DNA of 64,000 nt from Geodermatophilus africanus (GTDB lineage Bacteria; Actinomycetota; Actinomycetes; Mycobacteriales; Geodermatophilaceae). The notes beneath the pieces were generated by a model, which had not been told where the DNA came from, ran no database searches, and saw only the letters and a list, made by a program, of their open reading frames with translations. The stretch lies in the NCBI RefSeq assembly GCF_900107105.1, contig NZ_FNOT01000002.1, positions 434,001-498,000 of the forward strand. Direction: 5' to 3'. This document shows, piece by piece, positions 34,286 through 43,000 of the stretch. The position numbers and the translations under genes are program-made. Positions within the stretch are counted from its first letter, which is position 1; every line of letters begins with the position of its first letter.

Positions 34286-35490
34286 CCGGCCACCTCAGCG
34301 AGGTTGCGACGGAGGAACCTGACGGTGTCCCCGATGGCGGCGACCCTGGGGAGGTCCTCGCCCAGGGACATCGCCTCGTCGATCACCGCCTGGAGCCGTT
34401 CGAGCAGGATCGTCCAGCGGGCGGACGGGAAGGGCGACACCGACTCCCGGTCGTAGATCTCGAACGGCGCGCCGGCGGTCGCGGGGCTCTCCGGCCCGAC
34501 CGCGGGCAGTTCGGTGAGCACCTCGGCGAGCGGCCGGATCGCCACGCTCATCATCTGACTCGCGGAAGCGCGGAGGACCGCCCGCTGCTCCGGCGTCTCG
34601 GACGTCGAGCCGAAGAAGTGCTCCAGCATCAGCAGCACACAGCCGTACGCGCCGTTGAACAGCTCGGCGGCCCGCCGGGTGCGTTCCTCGACGAGCAGCG
34701 TCCCCCCGGTCGGGGCGTCACGGAGAAGGCGTGTCCGCGGATTGACGACGACGGGGCGCGCCGCGGCGAAGGAGCCGCTCTCCTCGTACTCCTGCCGGAT
34801 CCGTGCGAACCGCCCGTAGTGCGAACTGTCCCGTCCCGTCGGCGACCCCTCACCGTCCACGACGATGTCCTCGATCGCGGCCAGTGCCGAGCTCCGGTCC
34901 ACGACCCGGCGGAGGTCGAGGTCGACAGACCACCTGTTGTCGACCTGGGCGGACCTCGGACCGATGAACAGCTCCCCCTCGTCGATGCGCCGGAAGCCGT
35001 CGGCGATCTCGCCGTACAGCTCGCCGACGTAGTCGTACGTCAGCGGATCGGGCGCAGCGGCGAAGGCCCGGACGGACTCCGTGGTGGCACGCTGCGACTC
35101 CGGCATGCGTGGCGGAGGCGGTAGCGGCTCCCCCTGCGGCAGCTCGAAGACGAGCATCCGGTACAGGGCCTCGTCGGAGAAGGGCACCAGATCGAAGTCG
35201 AAGGGGTAGTACCCCGACCGCTGCGGGAAGTTCGGACGGTCGAAGTGCGGACCCTCACCGATGGATGCGAGCACGTTGCAGACGGTGCCCAGGTGCCCCA
35301 TCTCCTCGACGGCGACGCGGAGGATGGTGGCCTGCCAGGAGCGCGCGCACCGTTGCTGCGGTGCACTCAACTCCTCGTCCAGTCTCTTCTTCATCGAGAG
35401 GGCCGGGAACAGGTACTGGATCATGAGACCGTGCTCGAGCTCGGCAGCCTCGTGCAACGCCACGGTGAGCTCTTCGCGGGTGTCGATCAT
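34282..35490 (-). CDS. VioB/RebD-type ferritin-like protein
   Basis: A 402-residue protein whose N-terminal half is the ferritin-like domain shared with iminophenyl-pyruvate dimer synthases (VioB, RebD, StaD). Two ExxH helices provide metal ligands: Glu17/His20 in EAAELEHGLMIQYL and Glu63/His66 in VAVEEMGHLGTVCN. Here the domain stands alone, far shorter than VioB/RebD (about 1000 residues), and no tryptophan oxidase or other indole-pigment gene is adjacent. ATG 35490 is the only good start. A diiron or haem-independent oxidative role is inference. Confidence 0.85.
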   Translation of the reverse strand: MIDTREELTVALHEAAELEHGLMIQYLFPALSMKKRLDEELSAPQQRCARSWQATILRVAVEEMGHLGTVCNVLASIGEGPHFDRPNFPQRSGYYPFDFDLVPFSDEALYRMLVFELPQGEPLPPPPRMPESQRATTESVRAFAAAPDPLTYDYVGELYGEIADGFRRIDEGELFIGPRSAQVDNRWSVDLDLRRVVDRSSALAAIEDIVVDGEGSPTGRDSSHYGRFARIRQEYEESGSFAAARPVVVNPRTRLLRDAPTGGTLLVEERTRRAAELFNGAYGCVLLMLEHFFGSTSETPEQRAVLRASASQMMSVAIRPLAEVLTELPAVGPESPATAGAPFEIYDRESVSPFPSARWTILLERLQAVIDEAMSLGEDLPRVAAIGDTVRFLRRNLAEVAG

Positions 35491-35640
35491 GTTGCCGCCT
35501 CCGCGGAACGGTGGCCGACCAGCCGACGGTCACCCTAGCGCCGGCAGCGGCGCACCGACCGGCCGGCGAACCCGCCGCACGACGGGCTCCCCCCGGGTGG
35601 AGCCGTGTCGCGCGGGCGCTCGACTGGAGCCCTGCGAGGG

Positions 35641-36324
35641 CTACGGACGAGGGGACGGTCGACGCAGCCGACCGCCCGTCACGACCACCAGCCCCGAGAA
35701 GGCGAGCGCGAGCACCACCGCCACCACCGCGCTCGACGCCGTGTCGGCGCCCGCCCCCACGGCCGCGTACAGCAGGGCCGGCACAGCGGTCCCCGCCGCT
35801 CCGGCGCAGATCAGGACGGACCAGCGCATCGGTGACGTCCCTGCGAGGACGGCCACGGTCTCCGCCAGCACCGGCACCGCTCTGGTGGACACCACGGCCC
35901 ACGGACCCCAGCGCGTGAGCAGGCGGTCGGCCCTGGCTCGCTGAGCCGGCGTCGTCACGCGTTCGACGACGCCCCGTCCCCGACGCCCCAGCGCGAAGCC
36001 GACCAGCGCGGCTGAGACTCCGCCGAGCAGGGACAGTGCAGCGCCCGGCACGAGACCGAACAGCGCTCCGTGCGCCACCATCACGACGCTCGAGGGCACC
36101 GGTAGGAACACGTCGGCGGTCAGCAGCCCCAGACCGAGGAGCGCCGTGGCCACCCCGGCACTGCGCATCGCGAGCCGCGGGTCCGTCAGCAGGGGCAACG
36201 CCGCCCACTCCGCGAGGCCGAACAGCAGCAGAGCGCCGCCTACCAGTACGGCGAGGACCAGCCCGTAGCCACGCACATCGTCCCCCGGTGGAAGGTCCGT
36301 CGGCGCCGGAGCCGAGGAGGCCAT
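35641..36324 (-). CDS. VTT/DedA-family membrane protein
   Basis: A 227-residue integral membrane protein with about six hydrophobic helices. The VTT (SNARE-associated Golgi) core is recognisable: DVFLPVPSSVVMVAHGALFG, GRRGRGVVERV, LLTRWGPWAVVSTRAVPVLAE and ETVAVLAGTSPMRWSV. Such proteins are implicated in lipid flipping and membrane homeostasis. ATG 36324 gives the normal length; upstream extension is not supported. It is a single gene between the ferritin-like pair and the phosphatase. Confidence 0.88.
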   Translation of the reverse strand: MASSAPAPTDLPPGDDVRGYGLVLAVLVGGALLLFGLAEWAALPLLTDPRLAMRSAGVATALLGLGLLTADVFLPVPSSVVMVAHGALFGLVPGAALSLLGGVSAALVGFALGRRGRGVVERVTTPAQRARADRLLTRWGPWAVVSTRAVPVLAETVAVLAGTSPMRWSVLICAGAAGTAVPALLYAAVGAGADTASSAVVAVVLALAFSGLVVVTGGRLRRPSPRP

Positions 36325-36526
36325 CCTCCGGCCGGGTGAGCGCAGTGGCCAGGGTCGTCGGTCAGGTGGTGCGGTCGACCCCCCCGACTGCCCCGACCGG
36401 CCTCGAGCCGAGCCTGGACCTTCCCGTACCGACCGCGGCGTGCAGTGGCCGGCCGGGTCCGGTTGCTGGCCACGGGCGGTCCAACTGGCGCACCGACCAG
36501 CCGGATCGCTCTCCGGTCCGTACCGC

Positions 36527-36567
36527 GAGGAGACCCCGTCCGGCGTCGCGCCGGACGGGGCCTCCTC
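36527..36567 (-). terminator. strong terminator after the alkaline phosphatase
   Basis: CCCCGTCCGGCG and CGCCGGACGGGG (36534-36560) pair perfectly around TCG. The stem extends past one mismatch by GAGGAG/CTCCTC (36527-36532 and 36562-36567). It lies about 45 bases past the phosphatase stop. Confidence 0.85.
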
Positions 36568-36612
36568 GTGCGCGGGCGGCGAACGGGCGTCCACCGCCGG
36601 CCCCGGTCGGTG

Positions 36613-38385
36613 TCAGCCGGTCGGCGTCCCGGGGGTCAGGCCGGACACGTCCACGTCGTCGGGTCGGGTCGGCGAGACCTGCCCCTCGGGGTAGGTCAAC
36701 GCGTCCCCGAACAGGGTGAGGTACGCCAGCCGGTAGACGTCGACGTTGTCGAACCGTTGGTCGAGGTACTCGTCGAGGACGTCGGCGTTGAGGCCCTCGG
36801 CCCGCGACAGGATGCCCCCGTAGAAGTCGGGCGTCCCGGCCCAGGCCACCCCGAACGGCAACTGCTGGCCGAACTGGTCGGGCTCGGTGAGGAACGGCTC
36901 GGTGTCGCGGCCGTAGCGGCCGTCGAGCACGTTCTGCGGGAGCGCCCCCTCGTCCTCGAGCGCCGGGTTGACGTCGACGCTGCCGACGGTCTCGGGGACC
37001 TCCTCGTCGACGTTGTAGCCGTTGAGCTCCATGCCGCCGGCGGTGCTGTCGGCCGCGGTGAGCACGAGGGTGTCGGGGTCGTCGGCCACCTGGTCCCGCG
37101 CCACGGCGATCATCTCGTCGGCGTAGCGGGCCTCCACCAGGGAGCCGATGGCGTTGTCGTAGTTGGCGAAGTTGTCGGTGCCCTCGACCTCCCACACCGT
37201 CGCGTACGGCTTGCCCGCCTCGTCGGCGTGCGCGGTGAGGACGGCGGTCGCCAGCTCGGCCATCTCCGGCGCCGTGGGCGGCTGGTAGCCCGGGGTGCCG
37301 GGCTCGGAGCCGTAGAGCACGAGGTTGGTCTCCTTGGCGTCCTCGGGAACGCTGGGGTCGACCAGCCCGCGGGCGATGAGGGACTCCTCGGTCTCGTCGT
37401 TGAAGATGTCCTCGTCGGCGAACAGGCCGAGCACCTTCAGCCCGGCCGGGTCGACGTCCCCGGAGTCGACGGCGTCTGCGAGCGCCTCGAACTCCTCGCG
37501 GGTGCGCACGAGTGTGTAGCCCTCGTCGACGGCGGCCTGGGCGAGGTTGAGCCCGTCGGTGCGGGCGCCACCGGTCTCGGCCGGCTCCTCGGCCTCGGGC
37601 AGGGTGTCGCCGGCCGGGCGGTGCACCACGCAGGTGGCCGGGATGGTGGCGACCGGGTCTCCGGACCCGGACCGCGCCGCGTCGACCTCCTCGGCGGTGC
37701 AGAAGGGGGTGCCCTCCGGGAAGAACAGCTCTTCCCCGCCCCCCATGACCACCACGGGGTCGGCGTCGGCGTCGTCGAAGCCGGGCCGGCCCTGGATGTG
37801 CTGGCGGGCGATCTCCAGCGCGGCGGCGTCGGTCCGCTCGCCGACCTCGGTGAGGAAGGCCGCGGTGCCGGGCTCGGCGATGTCGCCGTCGTTCACGACG
37901 CCGATCGGGTGACCGGCGTTGCCGGCCTCGCGCAGCCAGCTGCCCGGGTAGCCGGACAGCCCGACGATGGGTCGGGCGACCGGCTCCCCGTCGACGAGGT
38001 TGTCGCCGGCCAGCACGTCCGCGGCGCCGGTGTCCTGGCCGAAGGAGCCCGGGCCGTCCACCTTGTAGCCGAAGGCGTGGGTGGTGGCCCCGCCGTTGGA
38101 GGTGCCGGTCAGCTGGTCGGCCATGTGCCCGCGGTACGGCACCGACTCGGGCAGCCGGTCCCAGTTGAGCGTGCCGTCCGGGCCCTCCCAGTAGGCGCGT
38201 GCGGCCGTCCAGTAGGCCAGGTCCGTCCCGTCCGGGTGAACGAAGATCATGTTGCCTGTGCGGTGGTTGTCCCCGCCGATGCCCGACCGGTCGCCGTCCG
38301 CGGACGCCGTCACCACCGACGCCACCAGGAGACTGCCCGCCGCGGGTACCACCACAACGGCTGTCCGCCATGTCCTACGTGTCAC
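36613..38385 (-). CDS. secreted alkaline phosphatase
   Basis: A 590-residue alkaline phosphatase of the PhoA superfamily. A signal peptide is evident (TRRTWRTAVVVVPAAGSLLV, cleavage near TASA-DG at about residue 30). Metal and nucleophile regions are IFVHPDGTDLAYW, LTGTSNGGATTHAFGYKVD (Ser/Thr nucleophile candidate) and TAADSTAGGMELNG. The mature protein is acidic and Asp/Glu-rich. It would release phosphate from organic esters outside the membrane. ATG 38385 is used. No Pho box was identified with confidence. Confidence 0.9.
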   Translation of the reverse strand: MTRRTWRTAVVVVPAAGSLLVASVVTASADGDRSGIGGDNHRTGNMIFVHPDGTDLAYWTAARAYWEGPDGTLNWDRLPESVPYRGHMADQLTGTSNGGATTHAFGYKVDGPGSFGQDTGAADVLAGDNLVDGEPVARPIVGLSGYPGSWLREAGNAGHPIGVVNDGDIAEPGTAAFLTEVGERTDAAALEIARQHIQGRPGFDDADADPVVVMGGGEELFFPEGTPFCTAEEVDAARSGSGDPVATIPATCVVHRPAGDTLPEAEEPAETGGARTDGLNLAQAAVDEGYTLVRTREEFEALADAVDSGDVDPAGLKVLGLFADEDIFNDETEESLIARGLVDPSVPEDAKETNLVLYGSEPGTPGYQPPTAPEMAELATAVLTAHADEAGKPYATVWEVEGTDNFANYDNAIGSLVEARYADEMIAVARDQVADDPDTLVLTAADSTAGGMELNGYNVDEEVPETVGSVDVNPALEDEGALPQNVLDGRYGRDTEPFLTEPDQFGQQLPFGVAWAGTPDFYGGILSRAEGLNADVLDEYLDQRFDNVDVYRLAYLTLFGDALTYPEGQVSPTRPDDVDVSGLTPGTPTG

Positions 38386-38539
38386 GTGACCCCCTGACCG
38401 ATCCGCAAAGTGCGGCGGCCCGGGCTGTCCGGGCCACGCGCACCCGAACAGCCGGGAGCGACCGGGAGGCGACGTGGGGATGACACCACCGTGTCGTCCC
38501 GGTGGCGGCGAGGCGACGTGGTGCGTGCCCCGGGCTCAG

Positions 38540-38585
38540 CAGAAGCGCGATCTCACACCCCGTGCGAGTACGCGACCTCGCCGGT
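38540..38585. repeat. degenerate relative of the 13.6-kb inverted repeat
   Basis: GCGCGATCTCACACCCCGTG followed by CGAGTACGCGACCTCGCC shares the order CGATCTC-CAC-CC-CGTGCGAG-CG-CGA-CTCGCC with the inverted repeat at 13604-13667. It has a shorter loop and several mismatches. Likely a decayed copy of the same intergenic element. Confidence 0.45.
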
Positions 38586-38807
38586 GGGAGACGGTGGGGA
38601 CGAGCACGCGGACGGTGGAGCGTCCCGTCGTGACTCCCGGACGATCGCAGGGGTGGGCTCGTCGGGGGGCGTCGAGCCGGTCGGTGAGCGGCCACTGGGC
38701 GTCGACGTCGCAGCCGGGAGCAGTTGCTGACGGCCCGCGGCCTCAGAGGCCGCGCGCAGGGCGGCGTCGACCTCGTCGACGGCGAGCGGGGCGCGACCGC
38801 CGAACAC
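38553..38807 (-). CDS. possible small hypothetical protein
   Basis: An 84-residue frame starting at GTG 38807, read as APLAVDEVDAALRAASEAAG for its first part, which has good codon bias. The second half is Pro/Ser-rich with poor bias. It lies downstream of the low-complexity membrane-protein gene on the same strand. It may be the front of a truncated gene; no family is recognised. Confidence 0.3.
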   Translation of the reverse strand: MFGGRAPLAVDEVDAALRAASEAAGRQQLLPAATSTPSGRSPTGSTPPDEPTPAIVRESRRDAPPSACSSPPSPTGEVAYSHGV

Positions 38808-38873
38808 CGGCCGGCCGGGGTCGGCTCCACCCGGCCCCGAGCTGCTCGAGCCGGGCGCTCAGGTGCTCCGCTG

Positions 38874-39494
38874 TCAGGAGCGGGCGCGGCGCACGCCGCT
38901 GGCGACCGCGACACCGACTCCGACGGCTCCTGCCACCGGCCACGCCAGGACCCCCACGGCAGCCAGCCCGGCGAGGGCGCCGCCGTAGAGCACGACGTCG
39001 GGGCGGCGCGCGGCGCTGACGACGTCCTCGACGACCGCGACCGTTGCGGTCACCGGCAGCGTGACGACGGTCCGCGCCGCGTGGACGACCCCGGACCCGA
39101 GGGCGGTCGTCTTCTCGATGGCGGCGCGCACCAGCTGATCGGCCTGCTCGGCGACCTGGTCGCTGGTCGGGGGCGCGCCAGGGGCGCTCGTGGCGGCGGC
39201 CGGCCGCTGGGTCGTGGCGGTGCTCCGGGCCGCCGCTGAGCCCCGTGCCGCCGGTGGCCTGCGGACAGCCCGCTCGGGGCCCACGGGTGCGCCGGCGACG
39301 TACGTGAGGGCGGACCCGGTCGGCGGCTGGCGGGTGGTGCCGGTCCGGCCGGCCGTGCCGCTGCGTGCCCCCGGCGGCTTGCCGGTGGCCCGCTCACTGC
39401 TCCGGGTCTCGCCGGCGGTGCTGGTGAGGGCGGAACCGGCTGGGCGGTCGGTGGCGGTGCCGGTCGTGGTGGTGCGGCGGGCTGTGGTCGGCAT
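38874..39494 (-). CDS. Thr/Ala-rich protein with C-terminal membrane segment
   Basis: A 206-residue protein. Residues 1 to about 105 are low complexity (Thr, Ala, Arg, Pro, Gly) with two repeats around GSALTxxAG. Residues 110-160 form an amphipathic helix (SDQVAEQADQLVRAAIEKTT), and a hydrophobic segment near the end (GALAGLAAVGVLAWPVAGAV) could enter the membrane. ATG 39494 follows GAGGAGG and is better than 39530. It is divergent from the ATPase locus. It may be a cell-envelope or phasin-like protein; function unknown. Confidence 0.65.
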   Translation of the reverse strand: MPTTARRTTTTGTATDRPAGSALTSTAGETRSSERATGKPPGARSGTAGRTGTTRQPPTGSALTYVAGAPVGPERAVRRPPAARGSAAARSTATTQRPAAATSAPGAPPTSDQVAEQADQLVRAAIEKTTALGSGVVHAARTVVTLPVTATVAVVEDVVSAARRPDVVLYGGALAGLAAVGVLAWPVAGAVGVGVAVASGVRRARS

Positions 39495-39770
39495 GGTCGC
39501 CTCCTCGGCGCGGGAAGAGGAACTGAGCATGGACGCCCGGCGGCGACCCTGTGAAGCCGTTCGCGTGTGCCGCGACCGGGCGCGTCCAGGCGCTCCTCTC
39601 CACCGCCGAGCCCGGCGGCGAGAGGCCGGTCAGGTCGCCGCGCGGAGGCGCAGACAGCGGACCCCCGACCGCGGATGAGCCCTGTCGTTCACCGACACGA
39701 CACCCCCGGGACGACCCCCGGCTGCCTTCCGGGTCGACAGTCGGGGCTCCGGACGAATCGGAGGAACACC

Positions 39771-39875
39771 GTGTCGGAGATCCTGCTCTCTGTGCTGGCC
39801 GAGGCCCTGGGAGCCGTTCTGCTGGGCCTCGTCCTCGCCGCCATCCGGCGCGCGATGGGTGGCGCCACGGCCTGA
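39771..39875 (+). CDS. 34-residue membrane microprotein
   Basis: GTG 39771 behind GAGGAA (39761-39766) opens a 34-residue frame: one hydrophobic helix (ILLSVLAEALGAVLLGLVLA) followed by a basic end (AIRRAMGGATA). The size, single transmembrane helix and good ribosome site fit a real small membrane protein. It ends 125 bases before the giant P-type ATPase gene on the same strand. By analogy with KdpF-like peptides it might modulate the pump; that is inference. Confidence 0.55.
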   Translation: MSEILLSVLAEALGAVLLGLVLAAIRRAMGGATA

Positions 39876-40000
39876 CCCCCGGCCGCCGGGGTTGCTCCCG
39901 GTGGCAGGATCGTCACCCCTGCGGCCGCGACCGGCGGCCGCCCACTCGAGCGGCGCGGGCGCCGGTCACCGACGTTCCACGCGGCCGGGAGGAGGCCGGT

Positions 40001-43000
40001 GTGACGACGGTGCTCGAGATGGGGCCTGCACTGGTGCGCGGGTCCTGGCGAGGGACCTGGCAGCTCGCGCGATCGGCGGCCGCCGTGCCGGCGAGCCTGG
40101 CCCGGGAGGTCACCGCTCTCCCGACGACGGTGCGTGCGGCGACGTCGGCCGGTGCTGGCGCCGGCACGGATCGGACCGTCTGGGCCGTGGGAGGCCGCGC
40201 GGTACTGGAGGTGCGGGGCCTGGATCGTGCCGGCGTCGACCGCAGCGCGGCGGCGGCCGTCGTCCAGGACACGGTGGCCGCACAGGACGGCGTCATCCGG
40301 GCCTTGGTGGATCCCGGGACGTCGGTGCTGGCCGTGCACTTCGACCGCGAGCGGTGCACCCTCGCGGAGGTCGCCGACGTGCTGGGCGCCGCCGAGGAGC
40401 GCTTGCTCGCTGGGCCGCGTTCCGATCCGGTCGCCGGTCCACCGGACCTCCCGGGAGTGACGACCGACGCGCCCCGGGAGGACACGCGGTCGGGGTCGGC
40501 CCTCCCGGGTGCCCCCGACGCCGAGGTGCTGCTCGTGGCGGACCTCGTGGCACTGGCGGCCGTGGCCGTCGCGCGCCTGGCGCGGGTCCCGGGCCTGCCG
40601 ACGGGCGCCGCCGCGTTGGTCGCGCTCGTCGATCAACAGCCGTGGCTCCGCCAGCGGCTCGTCGACCGTCTCGGGGAGGTCGGTGCGGCCCGCGCCCTCG
40701 CCCTCGCCGGCGTCGTCGCCAACGGGCTGACGCTCAGCACGCCCGCCCTGCTCGTCGACGTCGCCGTGCGCAGTCAGGGCCTGCGCGCGGAGCACGCACG
40801 ACAGGCGACCTGGATCGAACGGGAGCCCGACCTGCTCGGGCGGCACCGTCCGCCTCGTCCCGCACCCGAGGACGTCGAGCCGCGCCCCGTGCCGCTGCCT
40901 CGCGGACCGGTCGAGCGCCTGACCGAGCGCGCCGCGACCGGCTCCCTGCTCGCGGCCGGTGGGGTGCTGGCGGCCACGCGCAGCCCCGACCTCGCCGGCC
41001 GGGCCCTGCTCGCCGGCGTCCCCCGAGCGGCCCAGGCGGCGCGAGAGGCCTTCGCCGATCAACTCGGCGTCGGGCTGGGCTCCCGTGGCGTGTTGGTCGT
41101 GGACCCCTCGGCGCTGCGCCGACTGGATCGGGTGACCTGCGTGGTCGTGCAGACGACGCTCCTGCACGGCGAACGTCCCTTGGTGGTGGAGGCGCGGTCG
41201 ACGGCCGACGACTGGACGACGGAGCGGGTCTGGCGGCACGCCCAGCGGCTGCTCCACGCCGACGCCGGGCCGGGTCCACGCCCCCGCAGCGAGGTGCTCG
41301 TGGCCCTCGAGGACGCACCGCGGGCGGCGTCCGCGGCCGGCGGTGGGGCGGTGACGCACCGCGCGCTCAGCGTGCGCGGCCGGACGGTGGGGGAGGTGTT
41401 GATCGGCCGCGAGCTCGACCCGCTCACCGACGCGGTGCTGGCCGCGGTCCGGGAGGCGGGCCTGCGGCTGGTCCTGACCGAGGACGCTGCGGCGGCGCAC
41501 CTGGCCAGCCGGGCGGACGAGGTGCTGCGGGACGGAACGGGTGGTGCGACGTGGTTGCGCGGAGAGGTGCGTCGGCTGCAGACCGCCGGTGAGGTCGTCG
41601 TCGTGGTCGGCACGGACCCGGCGGCGCTGGGTGCCGCGGATGTCGGCATCGGCCTCGTGGCGGCGTCCGGTCCGGTGCCGTGGGGTGCGGATCTCATCGC
41701 CGGCCCGGGCCTGGCCGAGGTGCCTCGGCTGCTGGCCGCCGCGTCCGCCGCGCGCGAGGTGAGTGAGCGCGGGGTCCGCGTGGCGGCCGGGGCGACCTTC
41801 CTCAGCGGCCTCCTCCTGGCCGTCGGCCACCGCGGGCAGGACGGCCGTGCCGTCTGGCCGGTGACGCTGGCGGCAGCCGGCGCGATGCTCTCCGGCGTGC
41901 AGGGCGCCCGGTCGGTCGCCCGGCTGCCCGATCCCGTCCCGGTGTGGCACACGCCCTGGCACGCGCTGGAGCCCGAGGAGGTGCTCGACCGTCTGCCCGA
42001 ACCGGACACCGGGGCGCTGACCGGTGTCGCCCCGGACGAGGACGAGCAGGACGGGTCGCCGGTCCGCCGCGCGGCGCGGTCGCTCGTCGCCCTGGTGACC
42101 AACACCCGGGCCGAGCTGGCCGATCCGCTGACCCCGGTGCTGGCCACCGGAGCCGCGGCGTCGGCGGTCATCGGCTCTCCCGGTGACGCGCTCCTCGTCT
42201 CCGGCGTGCTGGCCGGCAGTGCGGTGATCAGCGGCGCGCAACGGATGCGCGCCGACCGTGCGCTGCGCGAGCTCCTCCAGGGGCAGCGGCTCTCCGCCCG
42301 GGTCGTGGCACGGGTCGGGAACGGAGCGCCGCGTCGCCTGCCGGCCACGGTCCTGCAGGCGGGCCACGTCATCGACCTGCAGGCCGGGGACGTCGTCCCG
42401 GCCGACGCCCGGCTGCTGGCCGTGCAGGACCTGGAGGTGGACGAGGCCACGCTGACCGGGGAGTCCGCCGCCGTCGGCAAGCAGGTCGGGGCCACCCCGG
42501 GCGCGGAGCTGCCGGACCGGGCCTGCATGGTCTACGAGGGCACCACCGTCGTGGCGGGCACCGGCCGCGCGCTGGTGGTGGCTCTGGGTGCCGCCACCGA
42601 GGCCGGTCGGGCGCTGGCGCTGGCCGGGCGCGCGTCGGGACCGGAGGGGATCCAGAGCCGGCTGGAGGAGCTGACCAGCCGTGGGCTGCCGGTCACGCTC
42701 CTCGGCGGCGCCGCGGTCACCGCTCTGGCGCTGCTCCGGAGGAGCCCGCTGCGCACCGCCGTGGCCTCGGGCGTCGGCGTCGCCGTCGCGGCCGTCCCCG
42801 AGGGGCTGCCCCTCATGGCCACGGTCGCCCAGCTCGGCGCGGCGCGGCGGCTGTCCGGACGGGGCGTGCTCGTGCGGGCGTCGCGGACGGTCGAGGCGCT
42901 CGGCCGGGTCGACACGGTCTGCTTCGACAAGACCGGCACGCTCACCGAGGGGCGGCTGCGCCTGGTCCGGGTGGCGGGCTTCGACGGTCAGTGGGCGCCG

